From Rhodobacteraceae bacterium LMO-JJ12 (GTDB lineage: Bacteria > Pseudomonadota > Alphaproteobacteria > Rhodobacterales > Rhodobacteraceae), in contig JAKGBX010000001.1 of NCBI GenBank assembly GCA_021555075.1, positions 186,001 to 250,000 on the forward strand: a DNA stretch of 64,000 nt, written 5' to 3'. This document shows positions 9,420-18,551 of this stretch, piece by piece (position 1 is the stretch's first letter; every line of letters begins with the position of its first letter). The notes below the pieces were generated by a model. It made no database searches, was not told where the DNA came from, and saw only the letters and a list, made by a program, of their open reading frames with translations. Position numbers and translations under genes: made by a program.

Positions 9420-9998
9420 TTAACCCAGCTTGATCGTCGTGTCGTCGACGAATTCGGCCACCGGCACCCAGAGGTTCTCGGGGGCGGGACCTTTGCGGAT
9501 GCGGCCCGACGTATCGTAGTGCGAACCGTGGCAGGGGCAGAACCAGCCGCCAAAATCACCAGCGCCATCACCGATCGGAACACAGCCCAAGTGGGTGCAG
9601 ACGCCGATCATCACCAGCCATTCGCCAGTGTCCTCGTCACTTTCAAATGGCTTGAGCGTTCTGTTCTGATCGTGCGCATCCAGTGCCATGTCGCTACGGT
9701 TCTGGGCGTTGGTGTCGATCAGCGTGGTGATATCGACTTCGCGGGCGGCCTCGATTTCCTCGGGGGTGCGGCGGCGGATGAAGACCGGCTTGCCCAGCCA
9801 TTTCACCGTGAGCTGCGTGCCCTCTTCGACATCGGCAATATCGACACGGATTGAGGAAAGCGCCGAAACATCGGCGGAGGGGTTCATTTGATCGACCAGC
9901 GGCCAGACTGCGGCTCCTGCTGTCACGGCGCCCGCTCCTGCGGTGGCGTAATAGAGGAAGTCCCGGCGGGTGCCTTCGTGATCTTCTGCGTTCGACAC
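9420..9998 (-). CDS. petA: Rieske iron-sulfur subunit of the bc1 complex
   Basis: A 192-residue 2Fe-2S protein that takes electrons from quinol and hands them to cytochrome c1. The N-terminus holds a twin-arginine motif ([12 protein letters not shown]) followed by a hydrophobic anchor, as expected for Tat-dependent insertion of Rieske proteins. Cluster ligands are in CTHLGC and CPCHGSHYD in the C-terminal domain, with the GPAPENL proline loop. It is the first gene of petABC. The likely regulators petPR are not adjacent here but lie at 52586-53808. Confidence 0.96.
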   Translation of the reverse strand: MSNAEDHEGTRRDFLYYATAGAGAVTAGAAVWPLVDQMNPSADVSALSSIRVDIADVEEGTQLTVKWLGKPVFIRRRTPEEIEAAREVDITTLIDTNAQNRSDMALDAHDQNRTLKPFESDEDTGEWLVMIGVCTHLGCVPIGDGAGDFGGWFCPCHGSHYDTSGRIRKGPAPENLWVPVAEFVDDTTIKLG

Positions 9999-10232
9999 GA
10001 GGTTTTCTCCGTTTTTTCAGGCCGAGGGTCGGCCAATCTCAAGCGGGCCGCAGAATCCAGCAGCCCTTCCCGCGCGTTCTTTATCGCCGGATTGCCCTTG
10101 CGTCCAGACGCGATTGGAAAATGCGCCTATTGAGCGCAGGCTTGGGGGTCACAGTGCAACAGATTCAAGGTGACAATCGCAACACGCCGGCGCCCCGGAA
10201 AGGGGCGCTGAAAGCGCGCCCCTCGGGCCGGA

Positions 10233-10838
10233 TCAATCGTTTGGCGCGGTGGATTTCATGCTGTCGCGTTCGCAAAAGACCGCGAACCAATCGTCGAGCG
10301 CGTCCCTGCCTTTGCGCCAGGCGCGGTTGTCATGGCGAAAATCAAGATAGCCGAGCGCGCAGCCGATGGCGATATGGGAGGCATCGAGTGGGCCAGCCAG
10401 GTGGCTCATCCAGCGCTCATTGACAGCATTGAGCGCGCTTTCGACCTTGCTCCACTGGGCTTCGATCCAATCCTGCGAGCGGTGTTCGGGCGGGCGCAGA
10501 CGCGATTCATAAATGCAGAGCACGGCGGCATCCATGATCGCATCCGCCGTCGCCTCAAGCGTCAGCGTCTCCCAGATGCGTGCCTCGGGGTAGAGGTCGC
10601 CATTGGCGCGCGCATCGAGAAACCGGGTGATGACGCGGCTGTCATAGATCGCCGGGCCGTCGGGGCGGATCAGCACCGGGATCTTGCCTGACGGGTTGGC
10701 GGCACGGGCCTCGTCGGCCACTGCGGTGGGCGCGGTTTTTACCGGCACAAGCGTGACGTCATCTTGCTGGCCGGTCTCATGGAGGACGACGCGCACCTTG
10801 CGCACGAAGGGGGATGCGGGAGCGTGGATGAGTTGCAT
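10233..10838 (-). CDS. Glutathione S-transferase family protein
   Basis: A 201-residue cytosolic GST-fold protein. The N-terminal thioredoxin-like domain starts MQLIHAPASPFVRKVRVVLH, where Ser9 in the SPFVRK motif is the likely catalytic residue that activates glutathione. The cis-Pro motif is NPSGKIPVL and the glutathione-contact motif IYDSRVI. The C-terminal helical domain covers roughly residues 85-195. The substrate is unknown. The gene has no obvious operon partner; PaiB-like 11013-11636 is upstream on the same strand with about 170 bases between them. Confidence 0.88.
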   Translation of the reverse strand: MQLIHAPASPFVRKVRVVLHETGQQDDVTLVPVKTAPTAVADEARAANPSGKIPVLIRPDGPAIYDSRVITRFLDARANGDLYPEARIWETLTLEATADAIMDAAVLCIYESRLRPPEHRSQDWIEAQWSKVESALNAVNERWMSHLAGPLDASHIAIGCALGYLDFRHDNRAWRKGRDALDDWFAVFCERDSMKSTAPND

Positions 10839-11012
10839 GGGAAGGTTCCTTTTGAGGCTGAAATGGCGGAATGGTCAGGGCGGGGTCAAGCAGGGTCTGG
10901 GCGCGGTCCGAAGCGTTGCGAGTTTAAGTCGAGACGCCCGTGGAATACAACGCCCGCGCTACGTCTGTTCGGCCCCAGTCCGGGTCTTGCGCAGGGCCGC
11001 TGGCCCCTTTTG

Positions 11013-11636
11013 CTATTGCGGCGGGCGCCGCATCAGGGCGGCGAGAAGCTCGCGCTCGCTGCCGAGACCCTGGGCGGCGAGATGATCGGCCGCCGCAAGG
11101 CGCACGGTGTCGGGTTTGTTCTGGCTGAGCTTCCAAGTGCTGTCGATTTCGCGGATGGTCAGCCGGTAGGGGCGGATCTGACGCATCATCCTGGTAGCGA
11201 TTTCGGGGGAGAGCTTGTCCATCCGCCATTCCGGTTTGGGCGCGAGCGCGGCCTCGAAAAAGGCAGACTGCCGGGCCAGCAGGTCGGGCAAGGCATCATC
11301 CGGCATTGGTGCGAGCGTGCCGGTCAGGTGAATTGCGATATAATTCCAGGTCGGCACCTGATCGTCGATTTCATACCAATCGGGCGAGACATAGCCATGC
11401 GGGCCCTGCACGGCAATGCGCGCAGGTGTCGGGCCATCGACGGCCCGCGCAATCGGATTTGAACGCACCAAATGCAATAGGGCTTCGCTGCCATCTTCAT
11501 CGAGCAGAAAAGGAATGTGCGACAGCATCGGAGCCGCGCCGGGTGCGGCAACAGCCAGCATGCCGAACCCGGTCTCGCGGGCAAGGGCGACGGATTCGGC
11601 ACGGTTATCGGGGCGGTAGGATTTATTGGGATGCAT
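11013..11636 (-). CDS. FMN-binding negative transcriptional regulator family (PaiB-like)
   Basis: A 207-residue protein of the PaiB family, which has a split-barrel flavin-binding fold. Seen here are the start MHPNKSYRPDN, the central SPDWY and VPTWNYIAIH motifs, and the conserved KLSQNK near residue 170. Bacillus PaiB is known as a repressor of sporulation and protease genes, but most proteobacterial members have no assigned role. The product may be a flavin-dependent enzyme rather than a regulator. It starts at the only ATG fitting the family N-terminus. Confidence 0.85.
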   Translation of the reverse strand: MHPNKSYRPDNRAESVALARETGFGMLAVAAPGAAPMLSHIPFLLDEDGSEALLHLVRSNPIARAVDGPTPARIAVQGPHGYVSPDWYEIDDQVPTWNYIAIHLTGTLAPMPDDALPDLLARQSAFFEAALAPKPEWRMDKLSPEIATRMMRQIRPYRLTIREIDSTWKLSQNKPDTVRLAAADHLAAQGLGSERELLAALMRRPPQ

Positions 11637-11843
11637 GGCGCTCTCATCTCGGGGATGTGCGCATTGCGTGTAGCGGGGCGCAGATTGTCAAGCGGTGGAA
11701 CGGCGCGTGTAGGCGGTTTCGCAGGATCAATCGCTGCGTCTGGGGTGGGGTTGGGATTTGAGTATTTGCGGAAAGCTGAAGCGCAAACGGTTCCGGCCGG
11801 TTTTCTGGTTCAGATACTCATTTACGCAACAGAGCCTTTTGGG

Positions 11844-13100
11844 TCAGGCCGTCAGGCGGTTCGCCGATTGCCCGGTGATCGTGGCCGAGACGATGGTGCC
11901 TTCGGGTTGCGGCGCGCTGAAGTCCACCTCGGCGAATTGTTCGGTGCGCCCCATCTGCGGGCTTTCCATCAGGATGCGGTGCAGCTTGCCTTGTTGGGCC
12001 GCAAGATGGCGCGCAACGGCGGCGTCACCGGCGGCGCGCAGGCGGGCGGCGCGGGCTTTGATCGCGTTGCCGTTGACCTGCGGCATGCGCGCGGCGGGCG
12101 TATCGGGGCGCGGCGAATAGGGGAAAACGTGCAGCCAGGTCAGTTGGCATTCTTCCACCAGTCGCAGCGAGTTTTCGAAGTGTTGCTCAGATTCGGTCGG
12201 AAATCCGGCGATGATATCGGCGCCGAACGTCATGTCGGGGCGCAGGCGGAGCGCCTCTTGGGCAAAGCGGATGGCATCGTCGCGCAGGTGGCGGCGTTTC
12301 ATTCGTTTGAGGATCAGATCATCGCCATGTTGCAGCGAGAGGTGCAGGTGGGGCATCAGGCGAGGTTCGGTTGCGATGGCTTGCATGAGTGCGTCGTCCA
12401 CTTCAATCGAATCGATCGAACTGATTCTGAGGCGAGACAGATCGGGCACCAGTTTGAGAATCCGCATGACCAGATCGCCCAGCCGCGGCGCGGCGGGCAG
12501 ATCGGCGCCCCATGAAGTAAGATCAACGCCCGTCAGCACCACTTCGTTATAGCCGCGATCCACAAGTCGTTTGATTTGATCGACCACCACACCAGCGGGG
12601 ACCGAGCGGGAATTGCCACGACCGTAAGGGATGATGCAGAAGGTACAGCGATGATCGCAGCCGTTTTGCACCTGCACATAGGCACGCGAGCGGCTGCCGA
12701 AACCGTCGATCAGATGGCCGGCGGTTTCTGTCACCGACATGATGTCATTGACCGCGATGCGTTCGGTCTGACCGGTGAAATCGGGGGTGAGGCGTGCCCA
12801 TGTGTCGGGCTGCATCTTTTCGGAATTGCCGATCACGGCGTCGACTTCGCTCATGGCAGCAAAACTGTCAGGGTCGATCTGGGCGGCGCAGCCGGTGACG
12901 ATCAGCTTGGCGTTTGGGTTCTCGCGCCGCAGGCGACGGATTTCCTGGCGTGCTTTGCGCACAGCCTCATTGGTGACTGCGCAGGTATTGAGAATCACCG
13001 CGCCGTCGAGCCCGGCCTGGGCTGCCAGCTCTTTCATGGCTTCGGTTTCATAGGCGTTGAGCCGACAGCCTTGGGTGGAGAATTTTGGTGGTGCCGACAT
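11844..13100 (-). CDS. mtaB: tRNA t6A37 methylthiotransferase MtaB
   Basis: A 418-residue radical-SAM enzyme that adds a methylthio group to t6A at position 37 of tRNAs reading ANN codons. The N-terminal UPF0004 domain carries three cluster cysteines (in TQGCRLNAYE, NTCAVTNEA and VTGCAAQ). The radical-SAM cluster is CDHRCTFC near residue 150, and a C-terminal TRAM-like RNA-binding domain ends the protein. The ATG at 13100 follows a GGAGAGG site and lies one base after the dapF stop codon, so the two genes are translationally coupled. The longer frame from 13130 is less likely. Confidence 0.93.
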   Translation of the reverse strand: MSAPPKFSTQGCRLNAYETEAMKELAAQAGLDGAVILNTCAVTNEAVRKARQEIRRLRRENPNAKLIVTGCAAQIDPDSFAAMSEVDAVIGNSEKMQPDTWARLTPDFTGQTERIAVNDIMSVTETAGHLIDGFGSRSRAYVQVQNGCDHRCTFCIIPYGRGNSRSVPAGVVVDQIKRLVDRGYNEVVLTGVDLTSWGADLPAAPRLGDLVMRILKLVPDLSRLRISSIDSIEVDDALMQAIATEPRLMPHLHLSLQHGDDLILKRMKRRHLRDDAIRFAQEALRLRPDMTFGADIIAGFPTESEQHFENSLRLVEECQLTWLHVFPYSPRPDTPAARMPQVNGNAIKARAARLRAAGDAAVARHLAAQQGKLHRILMESPQMGRTEQFAEVDFSAPQPEGTIVSATITGQSANRLTA

Positions 13101-13101
13101 T

Positions 13102-13914
13102 TCAGCCTCTCCAGATCCCGTCAAAGACATGCGCGGTGGGGCCTGTCATCCAGACGCCATCATCGCGCCAATCAATCTCTATCGTGCCGCCGTCAAGCTC
13201 GATTGTCACCGCGCGCCCGGTTAGGCCGCGACGACAGGCGGCAACAGCCGTGGCGCAGGAGGAGGAGCCGGAGGCCAGCGTAATTCCCGTGCCACGCTCC
13301 CAAACACGCATACGAAGGTGATCGGTGCCGATCACCTGTGCGAACTGCACGTTTGTGCGTTCCGGGAAGAGCGGGTGGTGTTCGATTTGCGGGCCGAGCG
13401 CGGCGAGATCGACCGCCTCGACATCATCAACAAAGAAGGTGCAGTGCGGGTTTCCCATGCCTGTTGCCGTGGGCGCCCCGCCGATCGGCAGCGCAAGCGT
13501 CTCGGTTTCATGCGCCAGCGGTATCTCGTGCCACAAGAGTTGCGGCGCGCCCATGTTGACCGAGGTGAGGCCATTGCCCGCATCACGCGCCGACAATGTG
13601 CCGCGCTCGGTGACGAGGCTGAGCGTGGTCTGGCCGGTTTCATCGAGAAGGTGGCGGGCGATGCAGCGTGTGGCATTGCCACAGGCCGCCGAGAGCGAGC
13701 CATCGGCGTTGTAGAAGGTGAGCCGCGCATCGGCGTCTGTGGCGGGTGCGATCACTGCCAGTTGATCGAAGCCGACACCGCGATGCCGGTCGGCCATGGC
13801 GCAGGCAAGTTCGGGCGTTATTTTGACGCTGCGCGTACGGGCATCAACGACAACGAAATCGTTGCCCAGCCCGTGCATTTTCATGAAAGCGATAGATGCG
13901 TCCTGCGTGTTCAT
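13102..13914 (-). CDS. dapF: Diaminopimelate epimerase
   Basis: An enzyme of about 270 residues that converts LL- to meso-diaminopimelate for lysine and peptidoglycan synthesis. The two catalytic cysteines are visible in [12 protein letters not shown] and [12 protein letters not shown], and the N-terminal [14 protein letters not shown] motif is intact. The start is uncertain: the frame is open to 13953, and ATGs at 13914, 13884 and 13878 are also possible. The one at 13914 puts about ten residues before the conserved MHGLGNDF, as in related bacteria. It is upstream of mtaB in the same operon. dapB lies separately at 35441. Confidence 0.94.
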   Translation of the reverse strand: MNTQDASIAFMKMHGLGNDFVVVDARTRSVKITPELACAMADRHRGVGFDQLAVIAPATDADARLTFYNADGSLSAACGNATRCIARHLLDETGQTTLSLVTERGTLSARDAGNGLTSVNMGAPQLLWHEIPLAHETETLALPIGGAPTATGMGNPHCTFFVDDVEAVDLAALGPQIEHHPLFPERTNVQFAQVIGTDHLRMRVWERGTGITLASGSSSCATAVAACRRGLTGRAVTIELDGGTIEIDWRDDGVWMTGPTAHVFDGIWRG

Positions 13915-14020
13915 GCGCGGCATATACGCCTGCGTGTGCGATGAATCCAGCATCCTACCGAAATTCGGAGATTTTCGGGGTTGACCGCTTGGGCACAGCT
14001 TTCTAGATAGGCCGCCTAGT

Positions 14021-14096
14021 GGGCCGTTAGCTCAGTTGGTAGAGCAACTGACTTTTAATCAGTGGGTCGCAGGTTCGAATCCTGCACGGCTCACCA
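14021..14096 (+). tRNA. tRNA-Lys (anticodon TTT)
   Basis: A complete 76-nt cloverleaf including an encoded CCA end. The acceptor stem GGGCCGT pairs with ACGGCTC with one G-U pair. The D-arm is GCTCAGTTGGTAGAGC. The anticodon stem ACTGA/TCAGT encloses the loop CTTTTAA with anticodon TTT, and the T-arm is CAGGTTCGAATCCTG. It is an intact tRNA for lysine AAA/AAG codons. Confidence 0.97.
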
Positions 14097-14686
14097 CTTT
14101 CACTGATTTATCAATGCGTTACGCGGTAGCCGCTTTGCGGTTGGCGTGGCGTGATTGCTGTTGGGCGCGTCGGCGGGTTTGGCGGGGGCGTTGAAAGAAT
14201 GCGCCGATACCGTCCGCATTGGGTGCGTGCAATGGGTCGGTCCGGCGGGATGGATGGGCGAATCAGGGTGGCACCGCGACCTGCCAGATCTGGAAGAGCG
14301 CATGCTTTCCCGGCACGAGGTGGTCGCTGGCCCGGCCAACGTGCGGTTGTGGGCAGTGGCGAGTCCTTGATCTTGTTTCTGGGCTTTAACTGTTTGAAAT
14401 CACGCTTTAAAGCTCCATGTCGTTAGAATTTTCAACGGCGTGACATGCTGTCTGGAACGCAGAGGCGTGTTCGGGGATTTGCGGGTTTTCACATCAGCGC
14501 CAGACAGCGGACTTTGAAAAAGTAAATCTGTCGTTGACTCAAATCATGTCTGAGAAGATGATCACAGGTGAAAGCAATTTTTGTTGTTTAGGTGGCTCCG
14601 TGTTGTTCTGGAGCATAGTTGCCTGAGGTCTGAACTAATTGGGTATTTTTGAGTGAAGACCTTGTTCGAGGAGAAGAGGTGTTTCC
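14097..14686. other. Gene-poor stretch between tRNA-Lys and a small secreted protein gene
   Basis: About 590 bases hold no gene I can support. Short frames exist on both strands at 14100-14430, but they have no convincing ribosome site, no recognisable motif, and overlap each other. The second half (about 14370-14660) is visibly richer in A and T than the flanking genes and probably contains the promoter of the following gene. No tRNA-end duplication marking an integrated island was found by eye. Confidence 0.5.
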
Positions 14687-15001
14687 ATTTCAAGTCGCAA
14701 TATTTCGGCTGTTTGCATCGGCGTTTTCGCCGCTTTCATGCTTTTAGTGCTGCCGACTTCGAGCATGAGTAAGACGACTGAACCTCTTGAACAGATCACA
14801 GGCCAATATGCCGGGCGCGGCGTCACCTGTCCGCAGTTTAAAATGGACACAGGTGAAACCGTTAGCCTGTCTGGCGTGACCGAACGCGACCTGGCTGATT
14901 ATACCGATGTTAAACTGACGCTCACTGGTGCCTGGTGGCGAATGTCCACCTGTATGCAAGGAAGGGATTTTCACGTCGAAACCATATCCGTGACAGATTA
15001 A
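14687..15001 (+). CDS. Small secreted protein of unknown function, probable ATT start
   Basis: The mature part (about residues 35-104) has the pattern QYAGRGVTCPQFKMDTGE, then LSGVTER, then TLTGAWWRMSTCMQG, then a short final strand. This resembles small beta-barrel (OB-like) proteins of unknown function with two cysteines. The in-frame ATGs at 14738 and 14765 have no ribosome site. The frame is open further back and encodes a good signal peptide (NISAVCIGVFAAFMLLVL). A strong purine-rich site (GAGGAGAAGAGG, 14668-14679) sits 7 bases before an in-frame ATT at 14687, so I infer a rare ATT start. The gene lies 70 bases upstream of the RTX protease. Confidence 0.5.
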   Translation: MSSRNISAVCIGVFAAFMLLVLPTSSMSKTTEPLEQITGQYAGRGVTCPQFKMDTGETVSLSGVTERDLADYTDVKLTLTGAWWRMSTCMQGRDFHVETISVTD

Positions 15002-15070
15002 GGCGCCCAATTTTAACAGTTTTCTTAATCCCGATTTCGGGAAAATCTACATATTCTAGGGGATTTCACC

Positions 15071-18000
15071 ATGATACCGACAGATCCGCTTTATGCGAGC
15101 CAATGGCACTTTGGGCTGATTGGCGACATTGAAACCATCTGGGACGAATACACCGGTTCGGGTGTCAACGTTGGCGTTTACGATTCGGGAATTGATTACA
15201 ACCATCCGGATTTGATTGGCAACTATGACAGCAGCCTGCATGTTCTCGACGCTCTCGGCAACCCGGTTGATCCGTTTCCAAATGCGGGCGGGGCCCATGG
15301 CACGGCTTGTGCCGGTCTGATCGGGGCCTCGGCGAACAATGGCGAAGGCGGTGTGGGCGTGGCCCACGGCGTGACGCTGACCGGGGTAAACATCTTTGAA
15401 TCCGGGGTTTACGGTTATGTCAACGGCGGCACCCCTCTCGAACTGGCCGCGTTCATCGACGTGATCGAACAGGCCCAGCAGTTCGATGTAATGTCAAACA
15501 GTTGGGGCATCACGCCCGGCTATGGCGCGTATCAAAGCGTCTTGGTTCCTGGGCAGACCGCCGACCTGGTCGCCGCCTACGAGCTGATTGCAGAAGTCGG
15601 ACGCGGCGGATTGGGCACGGTAAACGTCCAGGCTGCGGGCAACGACAACATGAATGCCAATGGCGACGGGGCCAACGCTTCGCGGTTCACGATCACCATT
15701 GCCGCCACCGAGTTCGACGGTACCGCCTCGGACTATTCCAATTTTGGCTCTGGCATTCTGGTGGCGGCGCCTGCCGCTGCGGTGACAACAGACATCAGCG
15801 GTGGGGCGGGCTATGATGCGGGCGATTATACCACCTCCTTCAACGGCACGTCGGCGGCAACGCCGGTTACTGCCGGTGTGATATCGCTGATGCTAGAGGC
15901 GAACGCTGATCTGGGTTGGCGTGACGTTCAGAACATCCTTGCCAATTCAGCCAGCCAGACGGGATCGGCCTTTGGCGGGCCCGCTGCGGGATTTGAAGAC
16001 GGGGCATGGTTTTCGACAGGTGCCGGGAATTTCAACGGGGGTGGTCACACTTTCAACGTCAGCTATGGCTATGGGATGGTGAATGCATTTGCCGCCGTGC
16101 GCATGGCCGAGGTCTGGACCATGATGAACGGCGGATCAGCCGTTTCGGCCGGGTCTGTTGCGGCAAACGCGCTTGAAGAACAGACGGTCGCGGCAGATTC
16201 CGGCACGATTGATCTTGCTATTACCGATGCCTCGACGGTGACAAGCGATCTTGTTGTTGCCGGTGGAGTCGAAGTCGAAACAATTATAGTCACGTTCAGT
16301 GTGACCCATACTTGGGCCTCAGATCTGGACATATACCTTGTTGCGCCCGATGGCACCCGGTTCATGCTGATGCAGGACGAAGGTAGTTCAACGTTAACCG
16401 ACAACGGCTTTCAATGGAAATTCGAGATTGCCGCCGCGCGCGGATATTCCTCGGCGGGAACCTGGACGCTTGAAGTCACTGACGATGCGGGCGGAGACGT
16501 CGGAACGCTGCATGACTGGCAGCTTGATTTTTACGGATCTGCCGAGTCAAACGATGACATCCATACCGTCACCGAGGATTACGCAGCCCTTGCAGTGGCC
16601 GAACCCGGGCGCGTTATCGAGGACACCAACGGCGGCACAGATTGGCTGAATACCGTGGCGCTTCAAGGTCATGTTTTTATTGATCTTACAAGCGACATTT
16701 TCTCTGTTAACGGCAGTTCCTTTGCAACCATCGTGGGCGCGGGCTTTGAAAACATCGTTTCCGGCGACGGGGACGATGTCCTCGCCGGCAACGCACTCGA
16801 CAATGTGCTCATGGGGATGCGCGGCGCGGATCAGTTGTTTGGTCTAGCCGGCGATGATGTGCTGAATGGCGGTGTGGGCGTGGACTACTTGTATGGCGGT
16901 GCCGATAACGACACCCTGAACGGTGGTACGGGCGACGACTTAATGTTTGGCGGAACCGGCAATGACCGGTATTATGTCAGCTCTGCCGGGGATCAAGTGA
17001 CGGAACTCTCTGGTGACGGGACCGATACGGTTATCTCCTATCTCTACAGCTACACTCTGACCGACAATGTTGAACGGCTGGAGTTGCAGGGCAGCGCGGC
17101 GAACGGGTTTGGCAACAGCCTGAACAACACCCTCGTCGGCAACGCGCTCAACAATGTTCTGAACGGCGGAGCAGGCAACGACTATATGGTCGGCGGCCGT
17201 GGCGACGACCACTATACCGTCGGTGCAGCGGGTGACGTTGTCATTGAATACAACGGCCAGGGAACGGATACGGTCTTTTCCTACGCGGCGTCCTACACTC
17301 TGGGCAACCACGTCGAACGGCTGGAGTTGCAAGGCGCAGCGCTGAACGGGACCGGTAACAGTCTGAACAATACCCTCGTCGGGAATACGCACAACAATGT
17401 TCTGAATGGCGGAGCCGGCAACGACTACATGGTCGGCGGGCTTGGCAACGATAACTACTTTGTCGGTGCGGCGGGTGACGTTGTCATAGAGTACAACGGC
17501 CAGGGAACGGATACGGTGTATTCCTACCTTCACTCCTACACTCTGGGCAACCACGTCGAACGGTTGGAGTTGAAGGGTGCGGCGCTGAACGGGACCGGTA
17601 ACAGTCTGAACAATACCCTCGTCGGGAATACGCACGACAATGTTCTGAATGGCGGAGCCGGCAACGATTACATGGTCGGCGGGCTTGGCAACGATAACTA
17701 CTATGTCGGTGCGGCGGGTGACGTTGTCATAGAGTACAACGGCCAGGGAACGGATACGGTGTATTCCTACCTGACGTCCTACACTCTGGGCAATCACGTC
17801 GAACGGTTGGAGTTGCAAGGCGCAGCACTGAACGGGACCGGTAACAGTCTGAACAATACTTTGATCGGGTCGAGCGGTGCGAACACACTGCGCGGTGAAG
17901 CCGGGGTAGACTATATCGAGGGCAAAGCCGGGGCCGATATACTCTATGGTGGTGCGGGTGCGGACGTGTTCGTTTTCAATAACATGGCGCATAGCCAAGT

Positions 18001-18271
18001 AGGCCCAGGCAATCGCGACACGCTTGGGGATTTTGCAAGCGGCGATACGATCCGGCTGTCCAACATTGATGCCAATACCGGCACGGGTGCCGACGATGCG
18101 TTCAATTGGATCGGAACGTCAGCCTTCTCGGGCAGTGCGGGCGAATTGCGCTATTCTGCCTATGGGCCGAACGCGATCATTCAGGGTGATGTCAACGGTG
18201 ACGGTATTGCAGATTTCGAAATTGGCTCACTTGGATATACTGCCTTCGACGCGTCCGACTTTGTGTTGTAA
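15071..18271 (+). CDS. Secreted subtilisin-like (S8) protease with P domain and RTX repeats
   Basis: A 1066-residue protein. The N-terminal subtilase domain has the triad Asp38 (VYDSGID), His76 (GGAHGTACAG) and Ser261 (NGTSAATP), with oxyanion Asn191. A proprotein-convertase P domain follows at about 365-495 (HTWASDLDIYLVAPDGT). From about 550 onward there are calcium-binding RTX nonapeptides (GGxGxDxLx), including four tandem 81-residue units. There is no N-terminal signal peptide, and the C-terminus (YTAFDASDFVL) looks like a type I secretion signal, so export by a T1SS is inferred. No T1SS genes lie in the window. The probable role is extracellular protein degradation. Confidence 0.92.
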   Translation: MIPTDPLYASQWHFGLIGDIETIWDEYTGSGVNVGVYDSGIDYNHPDLIGNYDSSLHVLDALGNPVDPFPNAGGAHGTACAGLIGASANNGEGGVGVAHGVTLTGVNIFESGVYGYVNGGTPLELAAFIDVIEQAQQFDVMSNSWGITPGYGAYQSVLVPGQTADLVAAYELIAEVGRGGLGTVNVQAAGNDNMNANGDGANASRFTITIAATEFDGTASDYSNFGSGILVAAPAAAVTTDISGGAGYDAGDYTTSFNGTSAATPVTAGVISLMLEANADLGWRDVQNILANSASQTGSAFGGPAAGFEDGAWFSTGAGNFNGGGHTFNVSYGYGMVNAFAAVRMAEVWTMMNGGSAVSAGSVAANALEEQTVAADSGTIDLAITDASTVTSDLVVAGGVEVETIIVTFSVTHTWASDLDIYLVAPDGTRFMLMQDEGSSTLTDNGFQWKFEIAAARGYSSAGTWTLEVTDDAGGDVGTLHDWQLDFYGSAESNDDIHTVTEDYAALAVAEPGRVIEDTNGGTDWLNTVALQGHVFIDLTSDIFSVNGSSFATIVGAGFENIVSGDGDDVLAGNALDNVLMGMRGADQLFGLAGDDVLNGGVGVDYLYGGADNDTLNGGTGDDLMFGGTGNDRYYVSSAGDQVTELSGDGTDTVISYLYSYTLTDNVERLELQGSAANGFGNSLNNTLVGNALNNVLNGGAGNDYMVGGRGDDHYTVGAAGDVVIEYNGQGTDTVFSYAASYTLGNHVERLELQGAALNGTGNSLNNTLVGNTHNNVLNGGAGNDYMVGGLGNDNYFVGAAGDVVIEYNGQGTDTVYSYLHSYTLGNHVERLELKGAALNGTGNSLNNTLVGNTHDNVLNGGAGNDYMVGGLGNDNYYVGAAGDVVIEYNGQGTDTVYSYLTSYTLGNHVERLELQGAALNGTGNSLNNTLIGSSGANTLRGEAGVDYIEGKAGADILYGGAGADVFVFNNMAHSQVGPGNRDTLGDFASGDTIRLSNIDANTGTGADDAFNWIGTSAFSGSAGELRYSAYGPNAIIQGDVNGDGIADFEIGSLGYTAFDASDFVL
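16967..17938 (+). repeat. Four tandem 243-bp repeats inside the RTX protease gene
   Basis: Units start at 16967, 17210, 17453 and 17696, each encoding 81 residues. Every unit has a YVGAAGDVVIEYNGQGTDTV part, a YTLGNHVERLELQG part and an RTX part ending GGAGNDYMVGGLGND. Units 2, 3 and the first two thirds of 4 are nearly identical in DNA as well as protein. Unit 1 is diverged and the end of unit 4 changes into a different RTX sequence. This points to recent expansion by unequal recombination. Confidence 0.9.
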
Positions 18272-18304
18272 GGCGGCCTGAGCCATATTTGAGCGTTAAG
18301 GCGG

Positions 18305-18358
18305 AATGCGGGTGCCTTTGGTTGTGAAGTATCAACCGGCACCCGCATTCTGTTTTTC
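18305..18358 (+). terminator. Strong Rho-independent terminator after the RTX protease
   Basis: A perfect 12-bp outer stem (AATGCGGGTGCC at 18305-18316, GGCACCCGCATT at 18338-18349) encloses a second 5-bp pairing (GGTTG with CAACC). A TGTTTTTC run follows at 18351-18358. It ends the protease transcript 34 bases after the stop codon. Confidence 0.9.
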
Positions 18359-18551
18359 GCCCACCCCCCTCGCAAGCGTGACGGATTGTTTCGTCACGAA
18401 AGCCTCCCGCCTTAACCTCAAGGCAGGGATATGGTGAGATGTCGCGCAACAGATCAATGTCGTGGGCGTTTTGGGGCAAACTCGTGATTCAAGTTTATTT
18501 CGAGACGCTTTAGGGTATATCGAAATCACAACGGATTGAGGATCGGGATGC

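Noticed and set aside
8116-9423. A 435-codon open frame on the plus strand opposite petB
   Set aside because: petB is unmistakable on the minus strand. The plus frame is His/Asp/Arg-rich, as expected for a GC-rich shadow frame.
14100-14430. Short overlapping frames on both strands after tRNA-Lys
   Set aside because: No ribosome site, motif or plausible start. They overlap each other in several frames and are best treated as non-coding or decayed sequence.
16750-17960. CRISPR-like regularly spaced repeats
   Set aside because: The periodicity is 243 bp, in frame, and encodes RTX protein units; there are no short repeats with unique spacers.
16940-17998. A 352-codon open frame with internal repeats on the minus strand
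   Set aside because: It is the mirror image of the RTX repeat region, and its repeats come from the plus-strand units. It has no ribosome site and no family features.
14021-18358. Genomic island integrated at tRNA-Lys
   Set aside because: The tRNA is intact and followed by a gene-poor stretch and a secreted protease, but no integrase and no duplicated tRNA end were found by eye.
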